Source: Maricaulis sp.
Lineage (GTDB): Bacteria > Pseudomonadota > Alphaproteobacteria > Caulobacterales > Maricaulaceae
Length of the DNA: 64,000 bases
NCBI RefSeq assembly: GCF_017643475.1
Contig: NZ_JAEPNI010000001.1
Coordinates: 620,001 to 684,000 of the forward strand
Direction of reading: 5' to 3'
The notes under the pieces were generated by a model. The model did not search any database and was not told the origin of the DNA. It worked only from the letters and a program-made list of their open reading frames with translations. Made by a program: the position numbers and the translations under genes. How positions within the stretch are numbered: the stretch's first letter is position 1; the number at the start of each line of letters is the position of its first letter. Below, piece after piece: positions 16,887 to 25,433 of this stretch.

Positions 16887-18578
16887 CTAATCGGCGCGCT
16901 GGGCGTCGCGGAGTGCCCGGAACTCATTACCTTCATACCAGTTCGGCCAGTCCTGCGAATTCGCGAGACGGTTGCCGACATTGTAGAAGAGCTGGGCGTC
17001 TTCGAGCATGCCTTCCATGTTCCAGTCTTCAGAATACTCATCGCCCGGTGCGTGATAGCGATTGGCGCGGTAGTCGGCGCCAAAGGCCTCGCCGGCCTCG
17101 CGGCCACCCTCGCGCAGGTCGAAGCCACCGTCTGCATACAGCATCGGCACACCCTGCTTGGCCAGGGAGATGTGGTCGGAGCGGTAGAAATAGCCCGCCT
17201 CCGGGTTCGGGTCCGGGACAATATAGCGGTCCTGGTCGGCGGCTTCCTCGGTCAGGATATCTTCCAGCTCGGACGCGCCGTGACCAACAACGACCACGTC
17301 ACGTGACCGACCGGTTGGCAGGATGGCATCGATGTTGATTCCGCCGACGGTCTGGGAGAGTGGCTCGATCGGGTTGACGCCGTAATAGGCTGAGCCCAGC
17401 AGACCGGATTCCTCGGCGGTGACAGCCAGGATCATGACCGAGCGTTCCGGCGGATTGGCCGCAAACGCCTCGCCGATTTCCAGGATTGCGGACGTGCCGG
17501 TCGCATTGTCGACAGCACCGTTGAAGATACCGTCTTCACCGACACCAAAACGAATACCCAGATGGTCCCAGTGCGCGGTGTAGATGACAAACTCATCCGG
17601 ACGCTCGGTGCCGCGGACAACACCGGCGACATTGCGGCTGTCCATGGTGCGGGTGGTGTTGCGCAGGGTGCCGGACGCAGTCAGGCCTGTCATTTCAACG
17701 GCTTCAAAACCCGGCTGTGCCGCAGCTGCGGTGAGTGCGTCAAAATCCAGTCCGGACAGTTCGAACAGCTGGCGAGCGCCTTCCTCGGTGATCCAGCTCT
17801 CGACGCCAGCAAATGTGCCTTCACCCGGTTCACGGGCCAGATCCAGCTGGCCACCGGTCCAGGATCCGGAGACGACATTCCAGCCATAGGAGGCCGGGGC
17901 GGTCTGGTGGATGACGATGACGCCGTCGGCGCCCTGGCGGGCCGCTTCCTCGAATTTGTACGTCCAGCGGCCGTAATAAGTCATCGCATTGCCGTTGAAG
18001 AGTCCGCTTTCCGGATCGCCATAACCCGGATCATTGACCAGCATGACGACTGTCTTGCCGCGCGCGTCGACGCCTTCATAGTCGTTCCAGCCATATTCCG
18101 GAGCGACAACGCCATAACCGACAAAGACCAGTTCGGTGTTCTCGATGGCGACTTCGTCATCGGCGCGCTTGGTCCAGTAAACCAGGTCGTCCGGCATTGA
18201 AAAACCGAGGCTCTCGCCATTATGGGCGATGTCGAAGCTGGAATTGGCGGTATCCAGCGTGACCTCCAGCAGGGAAACCGGCTGGAAATAGCTGTCGCCA
18301 TTGCCTGGTTCCAGGCCAATGCGTTGCATCTCGTCGGCGATCCACTGGCTGGCTGCGATGCCGCCGGAGGTCGCCGGAGCGCGTCCTTCGAACTCGTCGC
18401 TGGCCAGGGTGGCGATGCGATGGCGCAGGTCAGCTTCCGTGATCTCGGTGGATGTGATGGATGCGGAGTTGGTGTTTTCCGCGGCGTTATCCTCGTGGGC
18501 GGCGTCCTCCTCGCCGGCCTGAGTGCAGCCAGCAAGCAGCAAGCTGCTCGCGGCAAAGGCAAAAATCGCGTGTTTCAT
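16887..18578 (-). CDS. M28-family metallopeptidase lipoprotein (PA domain-containing)
   Basis: This 563-residue exported protein starts MKHAIFAFAASSLLLAGC, a lipoprotein signal with the lipobox Cys at residue 18. The ATG at 18578 follows GGGGAAC. The di-zinc peptidase core has HWDHLG and NGAVDNATGTSAILEI, then TAEESGLLGSAYY and SDHISLAKQGVPM. These supply the His, Asp and Glu ligands and the catalytic Glu of M28 aminopeptidases. A protease-associated insert lies before it (AGVESWITEEGARQLF region). It probably digests peptides in the periplasm or at the outer membrane. It is divergent from an MFS transporter gene. Confidence 0.87.
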   Translation of the reverse strand: MKHAIFAFAASSLLLAGCTQAGEEDAAHEDNAAENTNSASITSTEITEADLRHRIATLASDEFEGRAPATSGGIAASQWIADEMQRIGLEPGNGDSYFQPVSLLEVTLDTANSSFDIAHNGESLGFSMPDDLVYWTKRADDEVAIENTELVFVGYGVVAPEYGWNDYEGVDARGKTVVMLVNDPGYGDPESGLFNGNAMTYYGRWTYKFEEAARQGADGVIVIHQTAPASYGWNVVSGSWTGGQLDLAREPGEGTFAGVESWITEEGARQLFELSGLDFDALTAAAAQPGFEAVEMTGLTASGTLRNTTRTMDSRNVAGVVRGTERPDEFVIYTAHWDHLGIRFGVGEDGIFNGAVDNATGTSAILEIGEAFAANPPERSVMILAVTAEESGLLGSAYYGVNPIEPLSQTVGGINIDAILPTGRSRDVVVVGHGASELEDILTEEAADQDRYIVPDPNPEAGYFYRSDHISLAKQGVPMLYADGGFDLREGGREAGEAFGADYRANRYHAPGDEYSEDWNMEGMLEDAQLFYNVGNRLANSQDWPNWYEGNEFRALRDAQRAD

Positions 18579-18699
18579 CAAATGTTCCCCTTGGCGATTG
18601 AGGCTGTAGCAGCCAATCTGCCGCACATCCTGCATTCGCAGGCCGGGGACGCAAGCACCTGTTGGCACCGCTTTGACGGAATTGGCATTTGACCATACC

Positions 18700-18713
18700 T
18701 GAATGGTCATTCA
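18700..18713. promoter_or_regulatory. TGAATG-GT-CATTCA palindrome, candidate TetR-type operator
   Basis: Perfect 6-base arms with a 2-base centre lie in the 196-base divergent region between the M28 peptidase and MFS genes, 62 bases before the MFS start. It overlaps another inverted repeat, TGACCAT (18690-18696) with ATGGTCA (18703-18709). The form resembles operators of TetR/AcrR regulators. No such regulator gene is in the window. Confidence 0.4.
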
Positions 18714-18774
18714 TGTTTGCGTCCGCATCGTATCGCAACGGAAACATCCGGTGATGCACTCGAGGGGAGAATTA

Positions 18775-20457
18775 ATGTCCGAAGAAACCAAGTCCGAATC
18801 GGTCGATACGGAGCCCAAGATCAGCAGCGGTTATCGCGGTGTTGTCATGCTGATGCTGTTCCTTGTTTACGCGTTCAATTTTCTGGACCGGCAGATCATC
18901 TCGATCCTGGCTATTCCGATCCAGGAAGAGCTTTCTCTTACGGATGAACAGCTTGGCTTGTTGGGCGGTATCGCCTTCGCGCTGCTGTACTCGACGCTGG
19001 GTGTGCCAATTGCCTGGTTTGCTGATCGCCTCGACCGAACCTGGATCATGACGATTTCCCTGACCGTCTGGAGTGGTTTCACGGCTCTCAGCGGTTTCGC
19101 GCAAAACTTCATGCATCTCTTCCTGGCGCGTGTCGGTGTCGGCGTTGGTGAGGCCGGAGGTGTGGCTCCTGCCTATACGATCATCGCCGATTATCATCCT
19201 CCGGAAAAACGATCGCGCGCTTTGGCTATCTATTCTCTTGGCATCCCCGTGGGCAGTGCGTTTGGCGTGATTGCGGGTTCTCAGATTGCCGGTGGTGCCA
19301 TTTCGGATGCACTGGACTGGCGCTCCGCTTTCATCATTGTTGGCCTGGCAGGCGTCTTTCTCGCGCCGGTCTTCAAATTCCTGGTCAAGGAGCCCAAGCG
19401 TGGCCAGTTCGACGGCGGCAAGACAGTGGACGCTTCGCCTGTCCAGACGGTAGGGGCCTACAGCGCCGACAAGGTGCGCATCCTGTCCATGGCGGGTGCA
19501 GTCTTGTTTGCCTTGCCGAGCCTGCTTTCGCTGTTCAACGCGCTCGTCTTTGGCGCCGAGCCGATCCAGTCACCGCTGGTTCTGGTGGCTGGCGCCCTTG
19601 TTGGGGCGGTGACCGGCTGGCTGGCCGGAAGCTGGGTTGGCAAGACCACACAAGTGGTCCCGCTGTGCCTTGGAGTTGGTGTTCTGATGTTGCTGCCGGG
19701 CCTGGTGACCTGGAGTATTCCAGCCTTCGGCGGAGCCGGGTTTGGCCCGGCTGCGCTCGCATGGTTGGCAGGGCGTTTTATCGCCGGCCTGCTGATCGGT
19801 GCGTTCTTCTTTGCCTTCCGTGATTTCATGGAACTTGTGATCAAGAAGTGGAGCTTTTGGCTGATGGTCTTCGGCGCGTCTTCCTCGTCCATGATGGGGT
19901 ATGGCGTCTTCTTCTGGATCCCGTCCTTCTTTGCGCGCAGTTTCGAACTGAGCCTGATAGAAACCGGCTGGGTCTTCGGCGGTATTCTCTTTGTAGCTGG
20001 CAGTCTCGGCATCTTCCTGGGCGGTGTAATGGGTGACTTCCTGGGCAAGAGCAAACGCTCCGCCTACGCGACCGTTCCGGCGCTCGCCTTCCTGGTCAGC
20101 GCTCCTTTGTACTGGGCAGGCATCATGTCGCCGTCACCGATGTTGTCCGTGATGATCCTGTTCATCCCGACCGCTCTGGGCCTCGCCTGGCTGGGGCCGG
20201 TCATCTCAGCGTTCCAGCACCTCGTGCCCCCGCACATGCGTACCAGTGCATCCTCTGTCTTCCTGCTGATCAACAACCTGCTCGGGATTGGCGGTGGCGT
20301 TTACGTTCTGGGCCGTGTCTCAACGGTTCTGCAACCGACTTTCGGCGATGGTTCGCTGCGGGTATCGATTGCTATCGGCGCAACGCTTTACCTGGTCGCG
20401 GCGGGTTTCATGTTCTGGGCGTCGCGTTATCTGGAGCGCGATTGGGAAGCTGAATAG
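18775..20457 (+). CDS. MFS transporter, Spinster-type, with enlarged central region
   Basis: This 560-residue membrane transporter has the MFS N-terminal half signatures FNFLDRQIISILAIPIQ, PIAWFADRLDR and GVGVGEAGGVAPAYTIIADY typical of Spinster-like families. The start ATG at 18775 follows GAGGGGAG. Between the sixth helix and the C-terminal half (about residues 210-370) there are about 130 extra residues with several strongly hydrophobic stretches. The protein is therefore longer than the usual 420-450 residues and may have more than 12 helices. An alpha/beta hydrolase gene starts 12 bases downstream. The substrate is unknown. Confidence 0.82.
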   Translation: MSEETKSESVDTEPKISSGYRGVVMLMLFLVYAFNFLDRQIISILAIPIQEELSLTDEQLGLLGGIAFALLYSTLGVPIAWFADRLDRTWIMTISLTVWSGFTALSGFAQNFMHLFLARVGVGVGEAGGVAPAYTIIADYHPPEKRSRALAIYSLGIPVGSAFGVIAGSQIAGGAISDALDWRSAFIIVGLAGVFLAPVFKFLVKEPKRGQFDGGKTVDASPVQTVGAYSADKVRILSMAGAVLFALPSLLSLFNALVFGAEPIQSPLVLVAGALVGAVTGWLAGSWVGKTTQVVPLCLGVGVLMLLPGLVTWSIPAFGGAGFGPAALAWLAGRFIAGLLIGAFFFAFRDFMELVIKKWSFWLMVFGASSSSMMGYGVFFWIPSFFARSFELSLIETGWVFGGILFVAGSLGIFLGGVMGDFLGKSKRSAYATVPALAFLVSAPLYWAGIMSPSPMLSVMILFIPTALGLAWLGPVISAFQHLVPPHMRTSASSVFLLINNLLGIGGGVYVLGRVSTVLQPTFGDGSLRVSIAIGATLYLVAAGFMFWASRYLERDWEAE

Positions 20458-20469
20458 GGGCAGAGCCGG

Positions 20470-21330
20470 ATGAGTTTCACCGAGCATTATTTCCAGACCG
20501 AGGACGGTCCGAAAATTCACTATCGCGATTATCCGGCTGTCGGCGAGGAACGGGGATTGCCCGTGCTCTGCCTGCATGGGCTGACGCGCAATGTGAATGA
20601 CTTTGCCGAGCTGGCGCCACAGATCGCGGCGCTGGGGCGGCGGGTGATCGTGGCGTCCCAGCGGGGGCGCGGAAAATCGGACTGGGATCCCCGGCCAGAG
20701 CGGTATCAGCCGCCGATTTATACGATGGATATGGCGGCCTTGCTCGAAAATCTCGGCATTGCGCGTGCTGTTTACGTCGGCACGTCGATGGGCGGGCTGA
20801 TGTCGCTGATCACGCCGACCCTGGCGCCGGGCAAGCTGGCCGCGGCGGTGATCAATGATATCGGTGTCGAGATCAATCCCGGTGGTATCGAGCGCATCAA
20901 GTCCAACGTTTCCGCACGCGGTGCGGTGAAAACCTGGGACGAGGCGATTGACCGGACGATTGCGTCCAACCTGGACGCCTTTCCCAAACGCAAAGGCGAC
21001 AGGGAGTTCTGGGACTGGTTTGCCCGCAAGCTCTGGATCGAGGTCGAGGGCGGGTTTGATCTCTCTTATGACCAGGCCATCGTCGAGCAGTTCGACGAGG
21101 GCGGGGAACTGCCGGATCTCTGGCCGTTCTGGGAGCCTTTCAAGGCGCTTCCGGTGCTCGTTGTACGGGGTGGAAACACCGATCTTCTGACCATCGAGAC
21201 CGTTGACAGGATGCGCTCGAAAAAGCCGGACATGGCCTATGCGGAAGTGCCTGATGTTGGCCATGCGCCCTTCATGACAGAGCCAGAGGCCTGGTCCGCA
21301 ATCACAGACTTTCTGGAACAGGTGGACTAG
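20470..21330 (+). CDS. Alpha/beta-hydrolase
   Basis: This 286-residue cytoplasmic hydrolase shows the oxyanion segment LCLHGLTRNVNDF near residue 35 and the nucleophile elbow GTSMGG with Ser near residue 103. The late His is in VPDVGHAPFM near residue 262; an Asp in VRGGNTDLLT fits the third triad member. It lies 12 bases after the MFS transporter in the same direction. An operon in which the transporter imports, and this enzyme cleaves, an ester or lactone is possible but inferred. The substrate cannot be named. Confidence 0.85.
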   Translation: MSFTEHYFQTEDGPKIHYRDYPAVGEERGLPVLCLHGLTRNVNDFAELAPQIAALGRRVIVASQRGRGKSDWDPRPERYQPPIYTMDMAALLENLGIARAVYVGTSMGGLMSLITPTLAPGKLAAAVINDIGVEINPGGIERIKSNVSARGAVKTWDEAIDRTIASNLDAFPKRKGDREFWDWFARKLWIEVEGGFDLSYDQAIVEQFDEGGELPDLWPFWEPFKALPVLVVRGGNTDLLTIETVDRMRSKKPDMAYAEVPDVGHAPFMTEPEAWSAITDFLEQVD

Positions 21331-21403
21331 CGCGCAAGAATTGGCTTGCCCCGAAGAGCTTCCAGCCTAATTCTCTCGCCATAATTTTCGAGGGAGGATG
21401 TCG

Positions 21404-23800
21404 ATGGCCTGGAAGGCAAGATTACTCGTGGGCTCGGCGCTGATCGGTCTGGTCGCTGGCGCTGGATTTGCGCAGGATGCACCAATTGTTCAACCGGGGG
21501 CTCCGGGGGAGGCCAATCGCCAGCTGAGTGCCGAGGAAGCGGTTGAGATCGCAGCCAATCGGTACTCCGATGATGATGTGCGCTTCATGCAGGGCATGAT
21601 CCTGCATCATTTCCAGGCTGTGCAGATGGCGGCGCTCGTGGGCGAGCGGACCAGCACCCAGTCACTGGTCGATATCGCCAGTCGCATCGATATCTCCCAG
21701 GAAGACGAGATTGCCTTCATGCAGTCTTGGCTTCGTGAACGCAGCGAAGATGCGCCGGACCCGGCCAATGACCCACACGCCATGCATCATGGCGGGCATC
21801 ACAACATGTCCGGCATGGCCAGCCCGGCCCAGATGGTGGCGCTTGAAGCTGCCAGCGGCACCGCATTCGACCGCATGTTCCTTGAGCTGATGATCGCGCA
21901 TCATGACGGTGCCGTGGACATGGTTGACCACCTGCTGTCGCAGCGCGGCTCGGCGTATGACCCGGTATTGTTTGATTTCGTCAATGATGTGCGCGGTGAG
22001 CAGCGTGCCGAGATCCGCCGCATGAATACGATCCTCTCCGGCCTGTCGGAGGACCCGCGCAATGGACTGGCAGCTGGTTTCCGGGATGCAGAGGAAGCGA
22101 TTTCCAACCTGACCCACCTGGCGAGCCTGCCCAAACCGACCGGATTCTTTGATGTTGAGAACCCGGCGGGCCTGCCACCGGAGATTCCGACCGATGCCAC
22201 TGACGAGGATATCGAGCGCCGCTTCGGTGATCGTGCGCCGTTCCTCAGCTTCTCCAACACGGATATGGCGTTTGCCGGTAATCTGATGGCGGCTGGTAAT
22301 TATCATGGCATCAATCTCTACGACATTTCCGGGGACGAGCCGCGTCTGCTCAGCTCGCTGGTGTGTCCGGGTGGTCAGGGCGATGTCTCCATCGTCGGCG
22401 ATCTGATGATCATGTCGGTTCAAGACACGCGTGGTCGTATTGATTGTGGGCGCCAGGGCATTGTCGAAGAGGTCAGCTCGGAACGGTTCCGCGGTATCCG
22501 CATTTTCGATATCTCTGATCCTGTCGCACCTCGCCAGGTCGGTCTTGTGCAGACTTGCCGGGGCTCGCACACCCATTCGGTGGTGTCTGCCGATGACGAA
22601 ACCATCATTGTCTACAATTCCGGCACCAGCTCGATCCGTCCGGAAGAAGAGCTTGCCGGCTGTGTGGCCGGTTTGCCGGGGGATGATGAGACGGCGCTGT
22701 TCAGCATCGATGTCATCGAGATCCCTGTCGCCAATCCGGCGGCGTCGCGCATTGTCGACAGCCCGCGTGTGTTCGCGGATGACGAGAGCGGGCGCATTGC
22801 CGGTTTGTGGGCAGGCGGTGACCATGGTGACGGTACCCAGTCCACGCGCCGCACCGATCAGTGCCATGACATCACGGTTTTCCCGTCGCTGAACCTGGCG
22901 GCTGGTGCCTGTTCGGGCAATGGCATCATTCTCGACATCACCGACCCGCGTGCTCCTCAGCGTATCGACGCTGTTGTGGACCAGGGGTTTGCCTACTGGC
23001 ACTCCGCGACGTTTAACAATGATGGCACCAAGGTCCTATTCACCGATGAGTGGGGTGGCGGTGGCCGCCCGCGTTGCCGTGCCCAGGATCCAAGCGACTG
23101 GGGTGCAAACGCCATCTTCGATATCGAGAATGGTCGCCTGGAGTTCGCGAGCTATTTCAAGATTCCCTCGGCCCAGACCGAGCAGGAAAACTGTGTGGCG
23201 CACAACGGCTCCGTCATTCCCGTGCCGGGGCGCGATATCTTCGTCCAGTCCTGGTACCAGGGTGGCATTTCCGTCATCGACTTCACCGACTCCGAAAACC
23301 CGTTCGAGATCGCCTATTTCGACCGCGGTCCGATTGATCCCGACGTGATGATCAGCGGCGGATACTGGTCGTCCTACTGGTATGACGGACGTATCTACGG
23401 CACCGAGATTGCGCGCGGCCTCGACGTTTTCGCGCTTTCGGCCAGCGAATTCCTCACGGATAACGAAATCGCTGCTGCCGGCCTCGCCAATCAGGGCGAG
23501 GTCTTCAATCCGCAGCAGCAATATCCGGTCAGCTGGCCTGAACATCCGGTTATCGGACTGGCCTATGTCGATCAGCTGGTTCGCGACGAGGTCCTGGCAG
23601 CTGACGCGGCGGCAAGCCTGTCTGAGGCCCTGCAACAGGCCGCCTCCACACTGGAAGCTGGTGAGGAGAACCGGTCGTTGGCATCCGATCTGCGTCGCAT
23701 GTCTCGCGACCTGCCACGGGCCGAGCGCGGCAGCCAGTCGGCCAGCCGTCTGAGTGCGCTGGAAGATGTGATTGATGGTGTCTATCGCGCGCTGCGCTAG
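21404..23800 (+). CDS. Secreted DUF305 protein fused to LVIVD-type beta-propeller repeats
   Basis: The roughly 798-residue exported protein has a Sec signal ending AGFAQ. I prefer the ATG at 21404 because the GGGAGG site directly abuts the alternative ATG at 21398. Residues about 55-215 form a DUF305 domain with paired His/Met motifs (FMQGMILHHFQAVQMA and LELMIAHHDGAVDM). Within it lies a linker rich in His and Met (HAMHHGGHHNMSGM) that looks suited to metal binding. The remainder contains repeated NLYDISGDEP and RIFDISDPVAP blocks typical of LVIVD propellers. DUF305 proteins are often linked to copper; that role is inferred here. A strong terminator follows. Confidence 0.78.
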   Translation: MAWKARLLVGSALIGLVAGAGFAQDAPIVQPGAPGEANRQLSAEEAVEIAANRYSDDDVRFMQGMILHHFQAVQMAALVGERTSTQSLVDIASRIDISQEDEIAFMQSWLRERSEDAPDPANDPHAMHHGGHHNMSGMASPAQMVALEAASGTAFDRMFLELMIAHHDGAVDMVDHLLSQRGSAYDPVLFDFVNDVRGEQRAEIRRMNTILSGLSEDPRNGLAAGFRDAEEAISNLTHLASLPKPTGFFDVENPAGLPPEIPTDATDEDIERRFGDRAPFLSFSNTDMAFAGNLMAAGNYHGINLYDISGDEPRLLSSLVCPGGQGDVSIVGDLMIMSVQDTRGRIDCGRQGIVEEVSSERFRGIRIFDISDPVAPRQVGLVQTCRGSHTHSVVSADDETIIVYNSGTSSIRPEEELAGCVAGLPGDDETALFSIDVIEIPVANPAASRIVDSPRVFADDESGRIAGLWAGGDHGDGTQSTRRTDQCHDITVFPSLNLAAGACSGNGIILDITDPRAPQRIDAVVDQGFAYWHSATFNNDGTKVLFTDEWGGGGRPRCRAQDPSDWGANAIFDIENGRLEFASYFKIPSAQTEQENCVAHNGSVIPVPGRDIFVQSWYQGGISVIDFTDSENPFEIAYFDRGPIDPDVMISGGYWSSYWYDGRIYGTEIARGLDVFALSASEFLTDNEIAAAGLANQGEVFNPQQQYPVSWPEHPVIGLAYVDQLVRDEVLAADAAASLSEALQQAASTLEAGEENRSLASDLRRMSRDLPRAERGSQSASRLSALEDVIDGVYRALR

Positions 23801-23820
23801 ACGGTCTGTCACCAAGAAGG

Positions 23821-23852
23821 AAAGCCGCTGCCCGGAGGGTGGCGGCTTTTCT
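23821..23852. terminator. Rho-independent terminator after the DUF305 gene
   Basis: Arms AAAGCCGCTGCCC (23821-23833) and GGGTGGCGGCTTT (from 23837) pair over 13 bases with two G-T wobbles, followed by a short T-run. The convergent histidine phosphatase gene ends at 23858, so it may act in both directions. Confidence 0.75.
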
Positions 23853-23857
23853 GTATT

Positions 23858-24490
23858 CTAGCCCAGGGCGGACCTGATGAGGTCGGCATTTGGTTTTTCG
23901 TTCCAGAACAGACGGCTGCCGCCGTCACCGCTGATGTCCACGGCGCAGGTATTACCCGTCTTGACCTTCACGTCCGCGTCCGGCCCGGTGAGCGCGTTGT
24001 ACATATAGCGCAGGATGCCGTTGGAGGTGATGACGACCGTCAGGCCATCCAGCTCGGCCGCAGCCGCCATGGAGGCGAGCGCATTGCTGCGCAGCGTATC
24101 CTCGCTGGGGGACCAGTCCGCGCCGGGCGGGCGTCGGTGGTGGAGATCCCATTCCTCGCGAGCCTTAGCACCGAATTCGGCAATGATTTCGTCACAGGAC
24201 TTGCCGCCCCAGGAGCCGTAATCGATCTCGCGCAGGCGTTCGTCGATCCGGACCTCGCCGTCAAACCCGGTCAGTTCGGAGACGATTTCGGCGGCGCGGC
24301 GGGTGCGCTTGAGCGGACCGCAAATGATGTGCGCGGGCGTCAGGCCGGCATCGCGCAGGGCCTCGCCCAGAGCGGCGGCCTGTTGCTCGCCCTTTTCCAC
24401 CAGCGGCAGGTCTTCCTTCGCGCCGACCCAGACGACCTTGTCGCCGGGACCGAATGTATTGCCGTGGCGGGCCAGCAGGATCTTGCTCAT
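23858..24490 (-). CDS. Histidine phosphatase family protein (phosphoglycerate-mutase-like)
   Basis: This 210-residue enzyme starts MSKILLARHGNTFG, with the RHG catalytic His motif at residues 8-10. A LREIDYGSWGGKSCDEI segment and a late ITSNGILRYMY segment, which lacks the usual second His of SHG, follow. The second catalytic His is therefore not obvious and activity should be treated with caution. The start overlaps the kdsB stop by one base (TGATG), so the two are co-translated. Substrate unknown; the operon partner suggests a sugar-phosphate role only by association. Confidence 0.78.
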   Translation of the reverse strand: MSKILLARHGNTFGPGDKVVWVGAKEDLPLVEKGEQQAAALGEALRDAGLTPAHIICGPLKRTRRAAEIVSELTGFDGEVRIDERLREIDYGSWGGKSCDEIIAEFGAKAREEWDLHHRRPPGADWSPSEDTLRSNALASMAAAAELDGLTVVITSNGILRYMYNALTGPDADVKVKTGNTCAVDISGDGGSRLFWNEKPNADLIRSALG

Positions 24491-25269
24491 CACACGACCT
24501 CCCCTTCGCGCTTGATAATGTCCTCGACGCGTGTCGCGTCCTCGGGGCTGTCGACAGACCAGGCCGAGCGGCCGCGATAATCGGTCAGCACGACCTGGAT
24601 CGGAATGCCATTTTCCATCGCACGAAGCTGTTCGAGGCTTTCGGTCAGTTCCAGCGGTGTGGGTTCGAGATCGACCAGTTGTTGCAGCGTGTCGCGGCGA
24701 TAGCCGTAAAGGCCGATATGCTGATAGACCGGCGCGCCCGTTTCCGGCTTGCGGCGAAAGGGGATGACATTCTTGGAGAAATACATCGCGCGCAGGGTCT
24801 TGTCGAAAACCACCGTTGTGCCACTGGCCGAGCCATTGGCCTTGTCGACGCGCATGCGCGCTTCGGTGTCGGCAGGCAAGGCGACCGCGGGCGTGGCCAT
24901 CGGCATGTCCGGATTGTCGCGCAGAGTGGTGGCCACATCGCCGATCACCCAGGGTGGGATCAGCGGGGCATCGCCCTGGACATTGATGATGATCTCCGCA
25001 TCGCTATTCAGGCGTTTCAGCGCATCGAGTGCGCGCTCGGTTCCGTTGCGGCAATTCTCGTCCGTCATCACAGCTTCGCCGCCCGCCGCTTCGACCGCGT
25101 CAACGATGCGCTGGTCATCCGTCGCAACCACGACACGGTCCACGCCGTCAGCCGCCGCCGCGATGCGCCAGACACGCTCGACCATCATCTGACCGGCAAT
25201 TTTCGCGAGCGGTTTGCCGGGGAAACGGGTGGAGCCGTAACGGGCAGGAATAACAGCAAGAACGGACAT
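24490..25269 (-). CDS. kdsB: 3-deoxy-manno-octulosonate cytidylyltransferase (CMP-KDO synthetase)
   Basis: This 259-residue enzyme activates KDO with CTP for lipopolysaccharide core synthesis. The N-terminus SVLAVIPARYGSTRFPGKPL is the nucleotide-binding signature, followed by VVVATDDQRI and NVQGDAPLIPP. The ATG at 25269 has AGGAGATCTCC upstream; the frame is open further but lacks support. It is the first gene of a two-gene operon with the histidine phosphatase and is divergent from the arginine genes. Confidence 0.95.
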   Translation of the reverse strand: MSVLAVIPARYGSTRFPGKPLAKIAGQMMVERVWRIAAAADGVDRVVVATDDQRIVDAVEAAGGEAVMTDENCRNGTERALDALKRLNSDAEIIINVQGDAPLIPPWVIGDVATTLRDNPDMPMATPAVALPADTEARMRVDKANGSASGTTVVFDKTLRAMYFSKNVIPFRRKPETGAPVYQHIGLYGYRRDTLQQLVDLEPTPLELTESLEQLRAMENGIPIQVVLTDYRGRSAWSVDSPEDATRVEDIIKREGEVV

Positions 25270-25364
25270 GGAGATCTCCTTCGCCTTCGGCTTGTTCCAC
25301 ATCCGCGGGCCGATTTCCACTCCCCGCGGCAATGCTGCCATGCTCGCGCGCGCAGGTTCAGGGT

Positions 25365-25378
25365 CTGGACATGTCCAG
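25365..25378. promoter_or_regulatory. Perfect 14-base palindrome between kdsB and the arginine operon
   Basis: CTGGACATGTCCAG is fully self-complementary. It lies 96 bases upstream of kdsB and 56 bases upstream of the carbamoyltransferase start, in a divergent promoter region. An operator is plausible; it does not match the E. coli ARG box. Confidence 0.35.
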
Positions 25379-25433
25379 TGGCGCCCCCTAAGGCCTTGAG
25401 CTGGTTTTATTGCAAGCGCGAAAAGGTAAGCAA

